This document shows positions 52,967 to 62,602 of a stretch of 64,000 nt of DNA, piece after piece. The translations under genes and the position numbers were made by a program. Numbering within the stretch: the stretch's first letter is position 1; the number at the start of each line of letters is the position of its first letter. The DNA comes from Chondrus crispus (lineage: Eukaryota > Rhodophyta > Florideophyceae > Gigartinales > Gigartinaceae), in the NCBI RefSeq assembly GCF_000350225.1, contig NW_005179319.1:1-64000 (forward strand), in the 5' to 3' direction. Under the pieces are notes generated by a model that worked only from the letters and a program-made list of their open reading frames with translations, was not told the DNA's origin and did no database searches.

Positions 52967-55900
52967 TCAGGCGACGAGGACGAAATCGCCTACTTCAAAC
53001 TTCGGAAGTTCGCCGCGGGACGCGGCCTCACGGGCCTTTTGTCGATTTTTCTTCAGGCTTTCGGAGACGATAAGATGAAGATCCGCAATTAGACTTTTGA
53101 GCTTGTCAACATTCAGTATATGATCGGCTTGGACTTCGCTGACAGTCATCGAGGTAACTGTGGAGGAGCGCAAGAAGGTGTGGATGGGAGGTGTCGGGTC
53201 GGCCCCAAGGAATGCTGTGATGGGAGCGACATTTCCGCGGTGACGTGACGGGGTGTTGTTGAGAGTGCTTTGGATGATTGGCAAAATGTCTGGCCATTCT
53301 TCCGGTCGCATCTGTAGCTCAGACAAAGTGGCGCGACAGGTCCGAACAAGCTCTTTGCCGAGTCTCTCAACCGCGCCGTTGGACCAAGGACAATATGGAA
53401 GAGTGAAGTGGTGCGGGACCTTGAGGCCTTTGGCAACAAGGCGAATCGTCTCATTCCTGAGGTGCGTCGGGCCGTCGGACATTAGCGATTTCGGGACGCC
53501 TAAGGCTGCGCACCAATCAATGATGGCAGTGGCGGCGTTCGCTGCAGACGTATCGGCGAAAGGGAAGAACCACTTGTAGTCTGAAAAATCGTCACGCATC
53601 ATGAGAACGTAGTTTGCACCGTCTGATCCGGTCCCTAGGTCGATGTAGTCGAACTGAAGTAAGTCGTTCCGATGTGTGCCGTGAAAAGCCGGACCAAAAC
53701 GTCGCGGCATCTTCCCCCCTCCGGTTGTCGAAAGGCAGTGGATGCACGCTTTGACGAATTCGCCTATGTCGGCGGACTGAGTAGACCAGTGATAGGCTTT
53801 ACACATGACGTGTTCTGTTGTGCGTGAGCCACGATGACCGGCAGCATTGGTGTGGGCGATGACACACAAGCGAAGCTGCAGGTCTGTGGAGTCATCGGGT
53901 ATCCAAATCGCACCGGTAGAAGTGAGCCAAAGACCGTTGGACTTTTGGAGATTTTTGGGACGGGGAAGGGCCGTTTCGTTTTGTGCCTTGGCGATGTCGC
54001 GGCTAGAAGGCCATTCGAAATCGTCAGCCGATGCACTTGGTAACGCGGGAATACGGACGAGACGGCGGATGGTTGGAGGTGGTGCCCAGCGGCCTAGCAG
54101 ATCGGCCCAGACATTGTCGGTGCCGCGAATGTGCACACAGGTGTAATTGTATGCGGACAGTCTGACAGCCCAGCCCAGTACCTTGCGCAGTGTAGTCTGC
54201 GACATATCAGGCACGATGGACAGTGGATCGAACAAGTAGATCAGGTTGTTGTGATCTGTAAACAAGTCGAATCCAGCAGATGTAGCTGCCAGCCAGTGCA
54301 TGCGCTGAAGGGTCGCGAGGACTGCGTAGGCTTCGTTTTCAAGTACAGACCAGCGGGCTTGTTGCGTGTTGAACCTACCAGAGAGGAAGGCAAGCGGTTC
54401 GTGACGTTGTTCAGCATGTGGTAGGGTCGTGTCGGCAGTTGGAACTTGAGTCATTATTCCGGACCAGAGTGAGTCGGAGGCGTCTGTGTAGACACAGAGT
54501 CGTTTCGTCGCGTCACGATGTGCCAATGTGACACGACGAGCTAGGGCTTCTATACACGACTTGAAGGCCTGACGTTCCGTCTGGTCCCAGCCGACATCTG
54601 CCAGTGAAATGCGAGCTAGGGGGCGCTTTTTGCGTGTGTTGGAACGTACATATACCTTTTCGAAGAAGTTGTGAAGCGGTTCGACAATACGGCTAAAGTT
54701 GGGGATGCCGGTCTTGACCCATTGCAGCGCACAGAAGAATTGTTGAAGCTGCGCGCCATCAGTAGGTTCGGCCATTTGTTGCAGTCCGTCGATTCGGCGG
54801 GGGTCGAACCGGATACCTGCGGCGGACAGAAGACGGCCGCACCAGCGAATCTCCTTGGCAAAGAGTGTGCACTTCCCAGGATGGAGCTTGAGATTGTGCT
54901 TCGACAGTACTTCGAAGAGCTGACGAATCGTTTTCAACAAACCGGAAACGGTGGCCCAATGACACATGATGTCATCGAGCCAGTACAAGACATTTTGACG
55001 AAGGGATTCGGGGAAGATGGAGGCCAGAGTGGCTTGCAGGTACGTGACGGCGTTTATAGTGCCGTGCAATACACGGCGTGGCGTGTAGATGCCATCCGGT
55101 GTGATGAACGACTGACAGTCTTGGGAATCCTCGGCGAGAGGGAATTGCCAGTAGCCGTGTGAAAGGTCGAATACGGCATAAAACTGACTGCCAGACGTCT
55201 TGGTCAGTTCGACCTCCAAGTTCTGCATCGGGTATTGACAGACTGTTGTATACTGGTTGACGGGGCGGAGGTCGACGGTGAAGCGAAAACGCGCAGGTCC
55301 GGGTTTGGGGACCAGCAGCGGTGCGCTTGCCCAAATTGCAGATGGGTTGAAAAACACCATTCCACAACGGACCAAGTCGTCAATATGTCGTTTTAGAAAC
55401 TCCCGTTGGTCCGGAGAGTAGTTGCGCAAACGCACGCGCACGAGGCGCGCGTCGTGGTTCAGTCTGATTCGGAGTGGCGGAACGTCGGCAGGAGGTCCAG
55501 CTGAAAAAGTGTTTCGGAAGATGTCAGAAAGACTGTCGACGATATGCCGTAGATCTTGGGCGTGGTTATCTGCGAGTCCTTCCCTTGACGCCCTTGTCAC
55601 CATGTCGTTGATAGCCAATTTGACGTCTGCCTCTTGATCCGCATCGCGCGGATCGATGAGGGACGGGTCTGGAAAAGGGTCCTCCTCCATGCGCGTGGAG
55701 TAGTAGTTGACCCTTGGACGCCTGCGATCGAGTTGAGCCTCGTTTTCCTGAGAATCGCTGTCGAAGTCGTTACGGTTCTTCATGAGGCGACCGATGTTTC
55801 CGAGATTGCCAATGGGTGACGATCCGACAACTTGTGAACAGTCCGTGCCGTCCAAACGGGCGCAGTTCTGTTCCAGCAACGTCTTGGTGTCGACCTTGAG

Positions 55901-57295
55901 GTGACGAAGGACTGGTAGACCTATGAGAAGGTCCTCACAAGCGAGATCGTCATCCGGGACGAGATACTGGATGTTGAGGAGGGCAAGTTGGCCGGCGGAC
56001 AGATGAAGAACGGTGCGCGGGCAGGTCCATGCCCGGGAAAAGGAAAAACGAGTCGGTTCGGCCTTGTCCTTGAGCGCCACTGTGAGCTCGACGGTTCGGA
56101 TCTTGGTGATACGTCCAATGCCTTTGATTGCAGCAGCCTCGGCGATCCGGGGTGAGACGATACTGTCGTCACTCCCGTCGTCGCATCGTCCTGAGACCGT
56201 GGTGCTTGCCGCACCGTCCGAGACGGTGATTGTACAGGAAGAACTGTATATGTCCTGTTCGTTGTCCTTCTGTAGACGTCCGATGGCCTTGTGATGGGAC
56301 TGAGCATCTGAAGGATCGGCATTACCCTTTTTATGGGTATCCTTGTGTCCACGGCTGCGTGTGTTGGCATACGGACCGTCACGTTGGCGATTGGATTGGA
56401 GTTGAGCACGGAGGACCGCACGCTGATCGTCGGGGCAAGCCCGACAATCTCGGAGAAGATGACGGAATCCCCTCTCTTTGTGCGGCGGGTAGAGACACAA
56501 TGGCAGTGGGCGCTCCATACCTACGTTGCCATTTGGTCTCTGAGACGAGGGGGACGTGTTAGATCCCCGCGCGGAGTTTGTCGAATTGACTTTTTGTCCG
56601 GGCTTGTCGCCCCTTGGTCCGATATCGAGCAGTTGGAAGGCGTCTGCTAGTCGCATTGCGTGTTTCATGAACGCAGGAAGGTCCTTCTTCAAGTTGGAAT
56701 GTCCTAGGTGGAGATCAGATTCCAGCCGAATAAGTAGCGACTCGGGCTTGATGGCCGAGAGAACGTGCTTCACAGCCACCTTTGGATTGGCTTTGGAGAG
56801 CCAGGATAAGCCATGTCGCCGTAGTAGTGCGCTGTAGGAGATGAAGATATTCTCCATGCGTGAAGTTGCGCGACTGTCAGACATGTCCATCTTGAGATCC
56901 TTCTTGACCATGGCCTCGAGGGAGTCGAGAGAGACGCAGTCGGGACTCTCTGTAGCCTTGGATTCCAGAAAATGTCGGAGCGTCAAGTCGTCGAAGGCAT
57001 CGTAGTCGTGGGCCTCGACAAGGTCGAGTTCGATGAAGCTGTGGATAAATTCAGCCTCTACGCAAAACTTCAGGGCAACGGGACGACAGGTTGATGAGTC
57101 TCCAGCGAGGGACTCGGCGCGCGCTTTGACTTCGTTGACATAGCAGTCATATTTCCAAAGAAATACGCGAATGGCCTCAGCATTGATTTGCGTGAGCCTC
57201 GGATGGTCGACGGTCGACGACAAGATTGCTGGGGTTCCAGCATGGGTCAGAGGGTTCTGACGATCCGGCGGAGACGAGCTGCACGCGTCTGCCAT
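52967..57295 (-). CDS. Element K Gag-Pol polyprotein
   Basis: ATG at 57295 (MADACSSSPPDRQNPL). Residues 1-~270 are gag; a Cys-containing segment at ~280-300 (YPPHKERGFRHLLRDCRACP) replaces a canonical knuckle. The protease has DDGSDDSIVSPRIAEAAA, with DDG in place of DTG. The RT has FRFTVDLRPVNQYT, FDLSHGYWQFPLAEDS, RRVLHGTINAVTYLQATL and the catalytic box YWLDDIM. RNase H has VYTDASDSLWSG, ENEAYAVLATLQRM and LFTDHNNLIYLF. Integrase has HTNAAGHRGSRT...CIHCL, LLQFDYIDLG, KSLMSDGPTHLRN and PWSNGAVERLGKEL. The RT text (LHGTINAV, WLDD) is of the type seen in oomycete and algal gypsy elements rather than plant or animal ones. All catalytic residues are present. Confidence 0.92.
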   Translation of the reverse strand: MADACSSSPPDRQNPLTHAGTPAILSSTVDHPRLTQINAEAIRVFLWKYDCYVNEVKARAESLAGDSSTCRPVALKFCVEAEFIHSFIELDLVEAHDYDAFDDLTLRHFLESKATESPDCVSLDSLEAMVKKDLKMDMSDSRATSRMENIFISYSALLRRHGLSWLSKANPKVAVKHVLSAIKPESLLIRLESDLHLGHSNLKKDLPAFMKHAMRLADAFQLLDIGPRGDKPGQKVNSTNSARGSNTSPSSQRPNGNVGMERPLPLCLYPPHKERGFRHLLRDCRACPDDQRAVLRAQLQSNRQRDGPYANTRSRGHKDTHKKGNADPSDAQSHHKAIGRLQKDNEQDIYSSSCTITVSDGAASTTVSGRCDDGSDDSIVSPRIAEAAAIKGIGRITKIRTVELTVALKDKAEPTRFSFSRAWTCPRTVLHLSAGQLALLNIQYLVPDDDLACEDLLIGLPVLRHLKVDTKTLLEQNCARLDGTDCSQVVGSSPIGNLGNIGRLMKNRNDFDSDSQENEAQLDRRRPRVNYYSTRMEEDPFPDPSLIDPRDADQEADVKLAINDMVTRASREGLADNHAQDLRHIVDSLSDIFRNTFSAGPPADVPPLRIRLNHDARLVRVRLRNYSPDQREFLKRHIDDLVRCGMVFFNPSAIWASAPLLVPKPGPARFRFTVDLRPVNQYTTVCQYPMQNLEVELTKTSGSQFYAVFDLSHGYWQFPLAEDSQDCQSFITPDGIYTPRRVLHGTINAVTYLQATLASIFPESLRQNVLYWLDDIMCHWATVSGLLKTIRQLFEVLSKHNLKLHPGKCTLFAKEIRWCGRLLSAAGIRFDPRRIDGLQQMAEPTDGAQLQQFFCALQWVKTGIPNFSRIVEPLHNFFEKVYVRSNTRKKRPLARISLADVGWDQTERQAFKSCIEALARRVTLAHRDATKRLCVYTDASDSLWSGIMTQVPTADTTLPHAEQRHEPLAFLSGRFNTQQARWSVLENEAYAVLATLQRMHWLAATSAGFDLFTDHNNLIYLFDPLSIVPDMSQTTLRKVLGWAVRLSAYNYTCVHIRGTDNVWADLLGRWAPPPTIRRLVRIPALPSASADDFEWPSSRDIAKAQNETALPRPKNLQKSNGLWLTSTGAIWIPDDSTDLQLRLCVIAHTNAAGHRGSRTTEHVMCKAYHWSTQSADIGEFVKACIHCLSTTGGGKMPRRFGPAFHGTHRNDLLQFDYIDLGTGSDGANYVLMMRDDFSDYKWFFPFADTSAANAATAIIDWCAALGVPKSLMSDGPTHLRNETIRLVAKGLKVPHHFTLPYCPWSNGAVERLGKELVRTCRATLSELQMRPEEWPDILPIIQSTLNNTPSRHRGNVAPITAFLGADPTPPIHTFLRSSTVTSMTVSEVQADHILNVDKLKSLIADLHLIVSESLKKNRQKAREAASRGELPKFEVGDFVLVA

Positions 57296-57411
57296 GGCAC
57301 GGAAGGAATGAGCGAGGTTTGTTGAGTTGCTTTGTAGTGAATGATCTAAGTGATGTTTCGTATGAAACGTCGGAATTGCCCTTCCAGACGCGGATTAGGC
57401 GTAGTGATCAC

Positions 57412-57764
57412 TGTGCTGCCACACCTGGTGGTGTGCAGGGCGAAAGAGAAAAAGGTTGGCTTTGATGGAAAAGGTGGTCCTTCGATGATGGAGACCATCT
57501 TCGAGGTTTATTGGCGGATCTACTTAAATGCTTGTTAGCAGAAGAAAGGAGGACTGATTACTGTACTGTGCGGAACCTTCCAAAAGGAGGATGCTGTGCC
57601 GAATTACGAGAACATGCGTGGAAGGATATTCGGCTGCTGAACCAATAAACCAAGTAAAGCGGGCGGCGGCCCGGCTACATTATGCCAAATTGGCTGAGCC
57701 TGCATGGAAGACAATTTGGCTTCTGAAACAATAACCAAGTCCCACGGGCATAGGCGCGGTTACA
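57412..57764 (-). repeat. 5' LTR of element K
   Basis: 353 bp; pairs with 52187-52539. Confidence 0.92.
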
Positions 57765-57769
57765 ACAAG

Positions 57770-58250
57770 TCGAGAAGAATAAGTTGAAAAGTGACCTCAT
57801 ATGAGGTCATTTGTCACCTAGACAGTAGGGAAGCGGAAGACGGTGCACCCCGGGAAAACGCCCTTCACTGGCTGGAGAAAAGTTTTCGGGTAAGAAGGAG
57901 GAGAGAGAGGTCCTCAACTCTCGACATCTGCGTTCCCGACCCGTAAGACCCGTTTTAGGAGTCCCGGCCCCAATCCAATGCCCGCGCCTCCATTGGTCGA
58001 TGTGTCCCCTCGAATTAGAGCCCGCCGATCGCACCGAGCATGTCCAGCAAGGCCGGCAGTGCCGCCCACCCTCCCCATCCTCTCCCGCCCGGCACCTCCC
58101 CGCCGCATCCCCCGACCCGCTCCCTCCCGTCCGCCATGCTGCGCGCGCCGTCCGTCGCGAAGATCCCGCGCCTCGCGCCCGCCCGCCGCGCTCGCCCTGC
58201 CGCCGCCGCCGCCGGCCATTACGGCGCTACCCCGCGCTGTCGCTGCTCAT
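57770..58250. other. GC-rich spacer right of element K
   Basis: Contains the palindrome TGACCTCATATGAGGTCA (57792-57809) and a very GC-rich stretch (58020-58290) open in several frames on both strands. A plus-strand frame with MLRAPSVAKIPRLAPARRAR could be a transit-peptide-like N-terminus, but no downstream domain follows, so no gene is called. Confidence 0.4.
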
Positions 58251-58570
58251 CTACGCTTCGGCGCGCCTGCTGCTCGTGCGCGCGCCGAAGGTATAGGCTC
58301 GCCGTAGTTTCTCATAGTTTTTGTACAGAATGAGGCAGACTATGACATTCAAAGGAAGACGAAAGTAGTTTATAATGGCGGATCGGGTGACCTCGGGAAC
58401 ATACTTTGCTTGCATGGTACCCATGGCCGGAAAGTACAAACCGCAAATGACTTCAAACGTAAGCAGAGCGCCGTACACCCCCATGCATTGGATGATATCG
58501 TCGTGACGACAAAGCAAACGACGCCTATGATGTACATATTGCGCATGAATAGCTCAGCGGGGAGGGTGAG
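58251..58570 (-). pseudogene. MFSD5-like (molybdate transporter family) C-terminal fragment
   Basis: Minus strand reads GVYGALLTFEVICGLYFPAM, GTMQAKYVPEVTRSAIINYF, RLPLNVIVCLILYKN, which is the conserved last-helix region of MFSD5/MOT2-type major facilitator proteins (usual form GLYFPSMGT, PEE.RST, NFFR.PLN). Just upstream, in a neighbouring frame, MRNMYIIGVVCFVVTTIS looks like the preceding membrane helix, so a one-base shift or an intron near 58490 separates them. The rest of this 12-helix transporter is missing. The fragment is probably a relic of a host gene. Confidence 0.72.
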
Positions 58571-58640
58571 AGTCTGGCAAGAGGCAGCGCCGGGGAAGGG
58601 CGGCGGCTGAACGAGAGGCGGGCGTGCAGGCGACTAGTCG

Positions 58641-58696
58641 CCCCCACTTCTCTACCCGTCTTCTCTGGCTAGAGAAGACGGGTAGAGAAGTGGGGG
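58641..58696. repeat. Perfect 26-bp-arm hairpin
   Basis: CCCCCACTTCTCTACCCGTC plus TTCTCT, loop GGCT, then the exact reverse complement. It lies just upstream (in minus sense) of the MFSD5-like fragment. Confidence 0.95.
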
Positions 58697-60230
58697 CTCG
58701 AATTATGCCGCGCGCGGCGACAATGGTGCGAGGGACAAGGCGCCGGAGTGACAGGCCGCAGCGACAGTCGCGGCGCAACCTGCTTGCATTGCTGGCCTGA
58801 CAAGCGGCAGTTCGGTATGAGCGAGTCACACGTGCGCGATACAGTGCGTGTACAGTACTGTAGTGCCCGCACTACCCAATCGCGGCCAGTGGCCCCGATT
58901 GATCGTTTCTCGCGAGCGTCCTAACCGCCGCACAAGAGACGCACCAAGCTCACGTCAGGCGCGTTGCAGGCGGCGACTCGCTCCGGGAAAGAAGAGGGCG
59001 CGCAGTCTTCGTTGCCGCCGTTGAAGCCAATTTTCTGCCGTGCGCTGTGCGGTGCGCCAAGTGCCCCACGCGTCGCGAGAGACGTGACGCGGCGAGTACC
59101 GCGCGGGTACCGTTGTACAGTAATTTACCCCCTCCGATAGATGCCGCATGCGTACTGAATACTGTACGTGTCGTCGTGGACCGTGCGGTCATGTTTGTAT
59201 TGTATGAGGGAGTGGCAAGTTGAGGGCATCCTCGTGATCTTGCCAGCGTGCCGTACTGTACTAGTGTACGTACAGATGCTCGCTGCTCAAGTTACGCAAT
59301 CAGGGAGGCTCGTGCAGTTGGGCTCAATACCCATTCAATCCATTTGTTGTATGTTGCATAAGTCTCGATTTCATTCTCGGAAGTGCGTCGGAATTTGGAA
59401 GAGAGGACACTTTCTCGCCTCTGCCAAATTCCGTCTAGTTACACCTGTTGCCACATATGTACGTTTCTCAGTCGGTACACGTAGTACAACATCGCAAACT
59501 CCTGCTCTACTGTGACCTGCAATCTACTGATTCATCCAGCCCATCGATTTCCTACGGCAATACCACCGTCGCATTGACCCTACCCGTCGCATTCCCCTCA
59601 GCTTTCAACTCCTCCCTCCTCCCCAAAATGTCAGCCCCTCCAGTGACCCGTATCCAGTGCCCAGAGGACTGCGGGTCGCCCACAGGGTCTTGCTGTTTAA
59701 AACGAAGCCGTTCATGTTTAATGAATCTGAGTACTAACGTGAGGAATGATGCAGTAGTATGTCAAACGGTGGCGTTGGTTCCCTTTACTGTGATCTAAAA
59801 TTAGCTGAATGCACATATTGATTACATGACTTCATGGGCGAAATCAATCACCATATGTTGTGACGGGCTTCCCTGTTCTCTCTTCATCGAAGAAGAGCGA
59901 TATCGTATTGCCTCTCTACCCCTAATGAATGCTATAATACAAAATATTACAGTATCATGGTCTAAACTTTACAAGGCATGAACTCGAGTCCGCATAAATG
60001 TACGTTTTGGTCACCAGTGCGCTTGCTGATATGGCCTCTTCCTGCCCTGCTGGATGTAAACAGTGAGCGTGTACTCTCTCAGTTGTCTCGAGGTTTCATC
60101 TGCGACTCCACCACAAACGGACAACTATTGACAAGAGCTCAAAGCGCATGATCTAAAAATGGATCTGCATTCTCTCACCATTGGATCTTGAACTGCAAAC
60201 GGCACGTCGCAGGAACCCTCCCCCCCCGAC
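58697..60230. other. Unassigned region
   Basis: About 1.5 kb without a supported gene. Short frames (59168-59515 and 59448-59798 plus, 58950-59192 minus) show no motif that I know. TACAGTACTGTA-type palindromes occur near 58850 and 59255. Confidence 0.4.
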
Positions 60231-60233
60231 TGA

Positions 60234-60411
60234 GGGCCGTTCCTAACGACGAGCACGGTGTGCTAGCACGCAAGCACCCTGAAACTTGGCATGAATGTAT
60301 TGGTTGAAAAAATTATTGGAAATGGTTTTACTCCCGTTCAACCAATCCATTCATGCCAAATGTCAGGGTGCTTGCGTGCTAGCACACCGTGCTCGTCGTT
60401 AGGAACGACCC
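60234..60411. mobile_element. MITE, 178 bp, with ~75-bp inverted repeats
   Basis: Ends GGG(C/T)CGTTCCTAACGACG; the arms run AGCACGGTGTGCTAGCACGC, AAGCACCCTGA and GGCATGAATG(T/G)ATTGGTT with only a few mismatches and a short centre. A 3-base duplication TGA flanks it (60231-60233 and 60412-60414). Three-base duplications fit Harbinger-like or CACTA/KDZ-like parents; no parent copy is visible. Confidence 0.85.
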
Positions 60412-60414
60412 TGA

Positions 60415-60920
60415 CTCCGAGAGTCTTGTCCCACTGCGCGTCACGTCTTTCAAGTCATAAAAATTTTCTGCGCATACGTTTCCTCCTCACTGAGCCAGAT
60501 GTGGTACTATCCAAGATCTAACCTCTCCGCCCCCGTTCTTCATTACCTTTTCTCGTCAACCAAGTGGAGAACATTAATCGACTTACGGTAGGCGTAGAAT
60601 TCACTTCATCTTCCCCGCATGCCACCTGTTTCACAGCGCTATTGGTCCCCTAAAAGGCGTCCCTGAAGACGTCTGGAAACAAGTGTGATACATGCTTCGA
60701 GGATATATCGGGAAGCCTCAAGCCGCGTTCTACAGGATGTGCGTTGCTGCTGCGGGCTTGAAAAATTTTGCAAACGTCGGCCATCTGGTTCTATCAAGCC
60801 ATCGTCGGAAAGCGGGCAGCTATATGGCAAACAGTCAAGTCCACCATCCAGTTTCCACTTTATTCGAGGGAAGCTTTATTGGCCATAAAGACCAATCTCA
60901 TAACTCTCACAGCAGTATGC
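60415..60920. other. Unassigned spacer
   Basis: No supported gene. It is the downstream flank of the minus-strand companion ORF. Confidence 0.4.
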
Positions 60921-62130
60921 CTACTTCTTCCTCCTGCGCTTGGCAAGGCCGCTTCTCGGAGGTATTTTGCGATTGCGACGTGCATGCCCAGCTCCATTCT
61001 TAGCTACTGCTGCAGAGTTACCCGAGTTACGGTCCGATTGGGTTCGAGAAGAAACTCCCGGTTGGGTGGTAGGACTCGGGAGTCTCGTTTCCAACGGCAC
61101 ACAAGTTCTACCAGAACGAAAGTGGCTACGCGCGGTACGTGTGTTCGGCTCTTGCAAATCAATGCTACTTCTGCTTGCAATCGCATCTAATTCTGCATCT
61201 CGTGGGCTTTGCCAACCCTGCCTGAAGGGCAGCAATGCGGGTGCCACGATTATGCGCACTGAATTCATCTTTCTGCTGCGTTTCACTGTCCGAATCTTGA
61301 ACAATTGTTCGAGCGGAGAACTCAAGTGAGTCACGTCCATCAGCAGCACGAGTTCCTACCACATCATCGTATTGACGGAATCGAACACGCGAACCACTCG
61401 GTGGGCCGTTTGGTAAGATCTCATCGTCTTCTTCATAATCGAATTCCTCCCCTTCCGAATGACTATGCGTCTGACTAGGGATGTCTGGCACAATGGAGAC
61501 TGCTCTGGGATCAATTGTGGATGTCGTAGGGACTCGGGTCGCAATGTCTTGAACCGCCTCGTTTCGGGATTGCTCGGCCTCTCCATTTCCTGTACGTGCA
61601 TCTATTACAGGAGTAGGTGATAGATTGCTTGCCTGTGCCACTTCCAATTCTTTTCTTTGCGCGCGTCTCTGTGCCCCCAAGTTTTCGCGGTACTCGCGGC
61701 TCGCTGTTTCCATTTTCAGCTCGATGAGGAGCTTTATCAGCCAGTCGTCTTCCCCTTGTGCAAATACCGAAAGTCCTGGGCTAGCGCGAAGATCCTGAAC
61801 AATTTCATCCATCAGGTCCCATTTCACTCGCGAGGCCTGATTGTACGTAAGGAACTCATATATCTTCATTCCTTTTAAGCGCCTACGCAATTGCGTATCA
61901 ACAATACGGTATGCACGCTCATTTCTAGCTCGATCGTCCTGTTGACCCTCAAATTCCAACAGCTTCTTCTCAGGATTGTTTGGATGCTTCTGATTGTGAT
62001 TCTTGATGTAATTGTCCGCATATCGCGCCGGGTTGCGTCGCCTAGAAGGGTCGAGCGGAGAATTCACCTCGATAGGGAGACCGGATTTCTTTTTCTGTCG
62101 TATGGGCCGAGGAATGAGGGGTCGAGTCAT
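60921..62130 (-). CDS. Companion ORF divergent from the Tnp2 transposase, unknown family
   Basis: ATG at 62130 (MTRPLIPRPIRQKKKSG). 321 codons in one frame to 61165: a basic head with SPLDPSRRRNPARYADNYIK, a charged helical part (AYRIVDTQLRRRLKGMKIYE, LIKLLIELKMETASREYREN), then a Ser/Thr/Asp/Glu-rich tail. A one-base shift near 61200 would extend it in the next frame (AELDAIASRSSIDLQ ... KIPPRSGLAKRRRKK), ending in a strong nuclear-localisation-like basic run at 60921. I do not recognise it. It faces away from the transposase across a 472-bp shared promoter region, so it may be a second protein of the same transposon. Confidence 0.55.
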
Positions 62131-62602
62131 GTCGGCTGGAGAAAGGTTTCTCAGTTGAGAGAAACAGAAATGTTATGGTTAGAAATGGATTTCTGTCTGT
62201 CTCCGGGCGAAGTGAACGTGGTTTACGCAATGCTCAATTCATGAGATGTCCCATGTGATCTGCACATTCGTACGTACATATATCCATTTGTGTGAAGCTA
62301 AAAGGTTTCGCTTGATTGAAAAGTACTAACAGGTCGAAGCGAAAGCACAATTTTCGCGCTCTTGTCACCGCGTGACTCAGACGACTCGGACACGGGTATA
62401 TAGAACATGAAATCAATGTCAATATTTTTACCGATGGTACGTCGCTGTGCAGATCATCGGGGATCTCCCCTTCCTCACATCGCCGTCTCCGATCGGAACT
62501 ATTCTGAGCATGGATGCATCTACTGACCCTCCTCGATATGTATGTCTGGCGGACTACGCATGCCGATGTCGCCCCCCAGGATAAAAGGTGTCGAAGAAGA
62601 CT
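62131..62602. promoter_or_regulatory. Divergent promoter region between companion ORF and Tnp2
   Basis: 472 bases with no frame. GGTATATAGAACATG at ~62395 offers a plus-strand TATA box about 205 bases before the transposase ATG. No clear TATA for the minus-strand gene. Confidence 0.4.

Larger units (their letters stand above)
52187..57764 (-). mobile_element. Element K: near-intact Ty3/gypsy retrotransposon, 5.6 kb
   Basis: Two 353-bp LTRs (52187-52539 and 57412-57764) differ at about four bases; target duplication ACAAG at 52182-52186 and 57765-57769. Sense is minus. The polypurine tract ATAGGGGGGAG (minus) precedes the 3' LTR. One gag-pol frame of 1442 codons is followed by a single in-frame TGA and then the chromodomain. 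The sequence after the 5' LTR (GTGATCACTACGCC, minus) is not a usual TGG-type primer site. Confidence 0.92.

Noticed and set aside
57914..58333. Overlapping GC-rich frames on both strands, including MLRAPSVAKIPRL as a possible transit peptide
   Set aside because: No downstream domain and no consistent frame; composition alone explains the openness.
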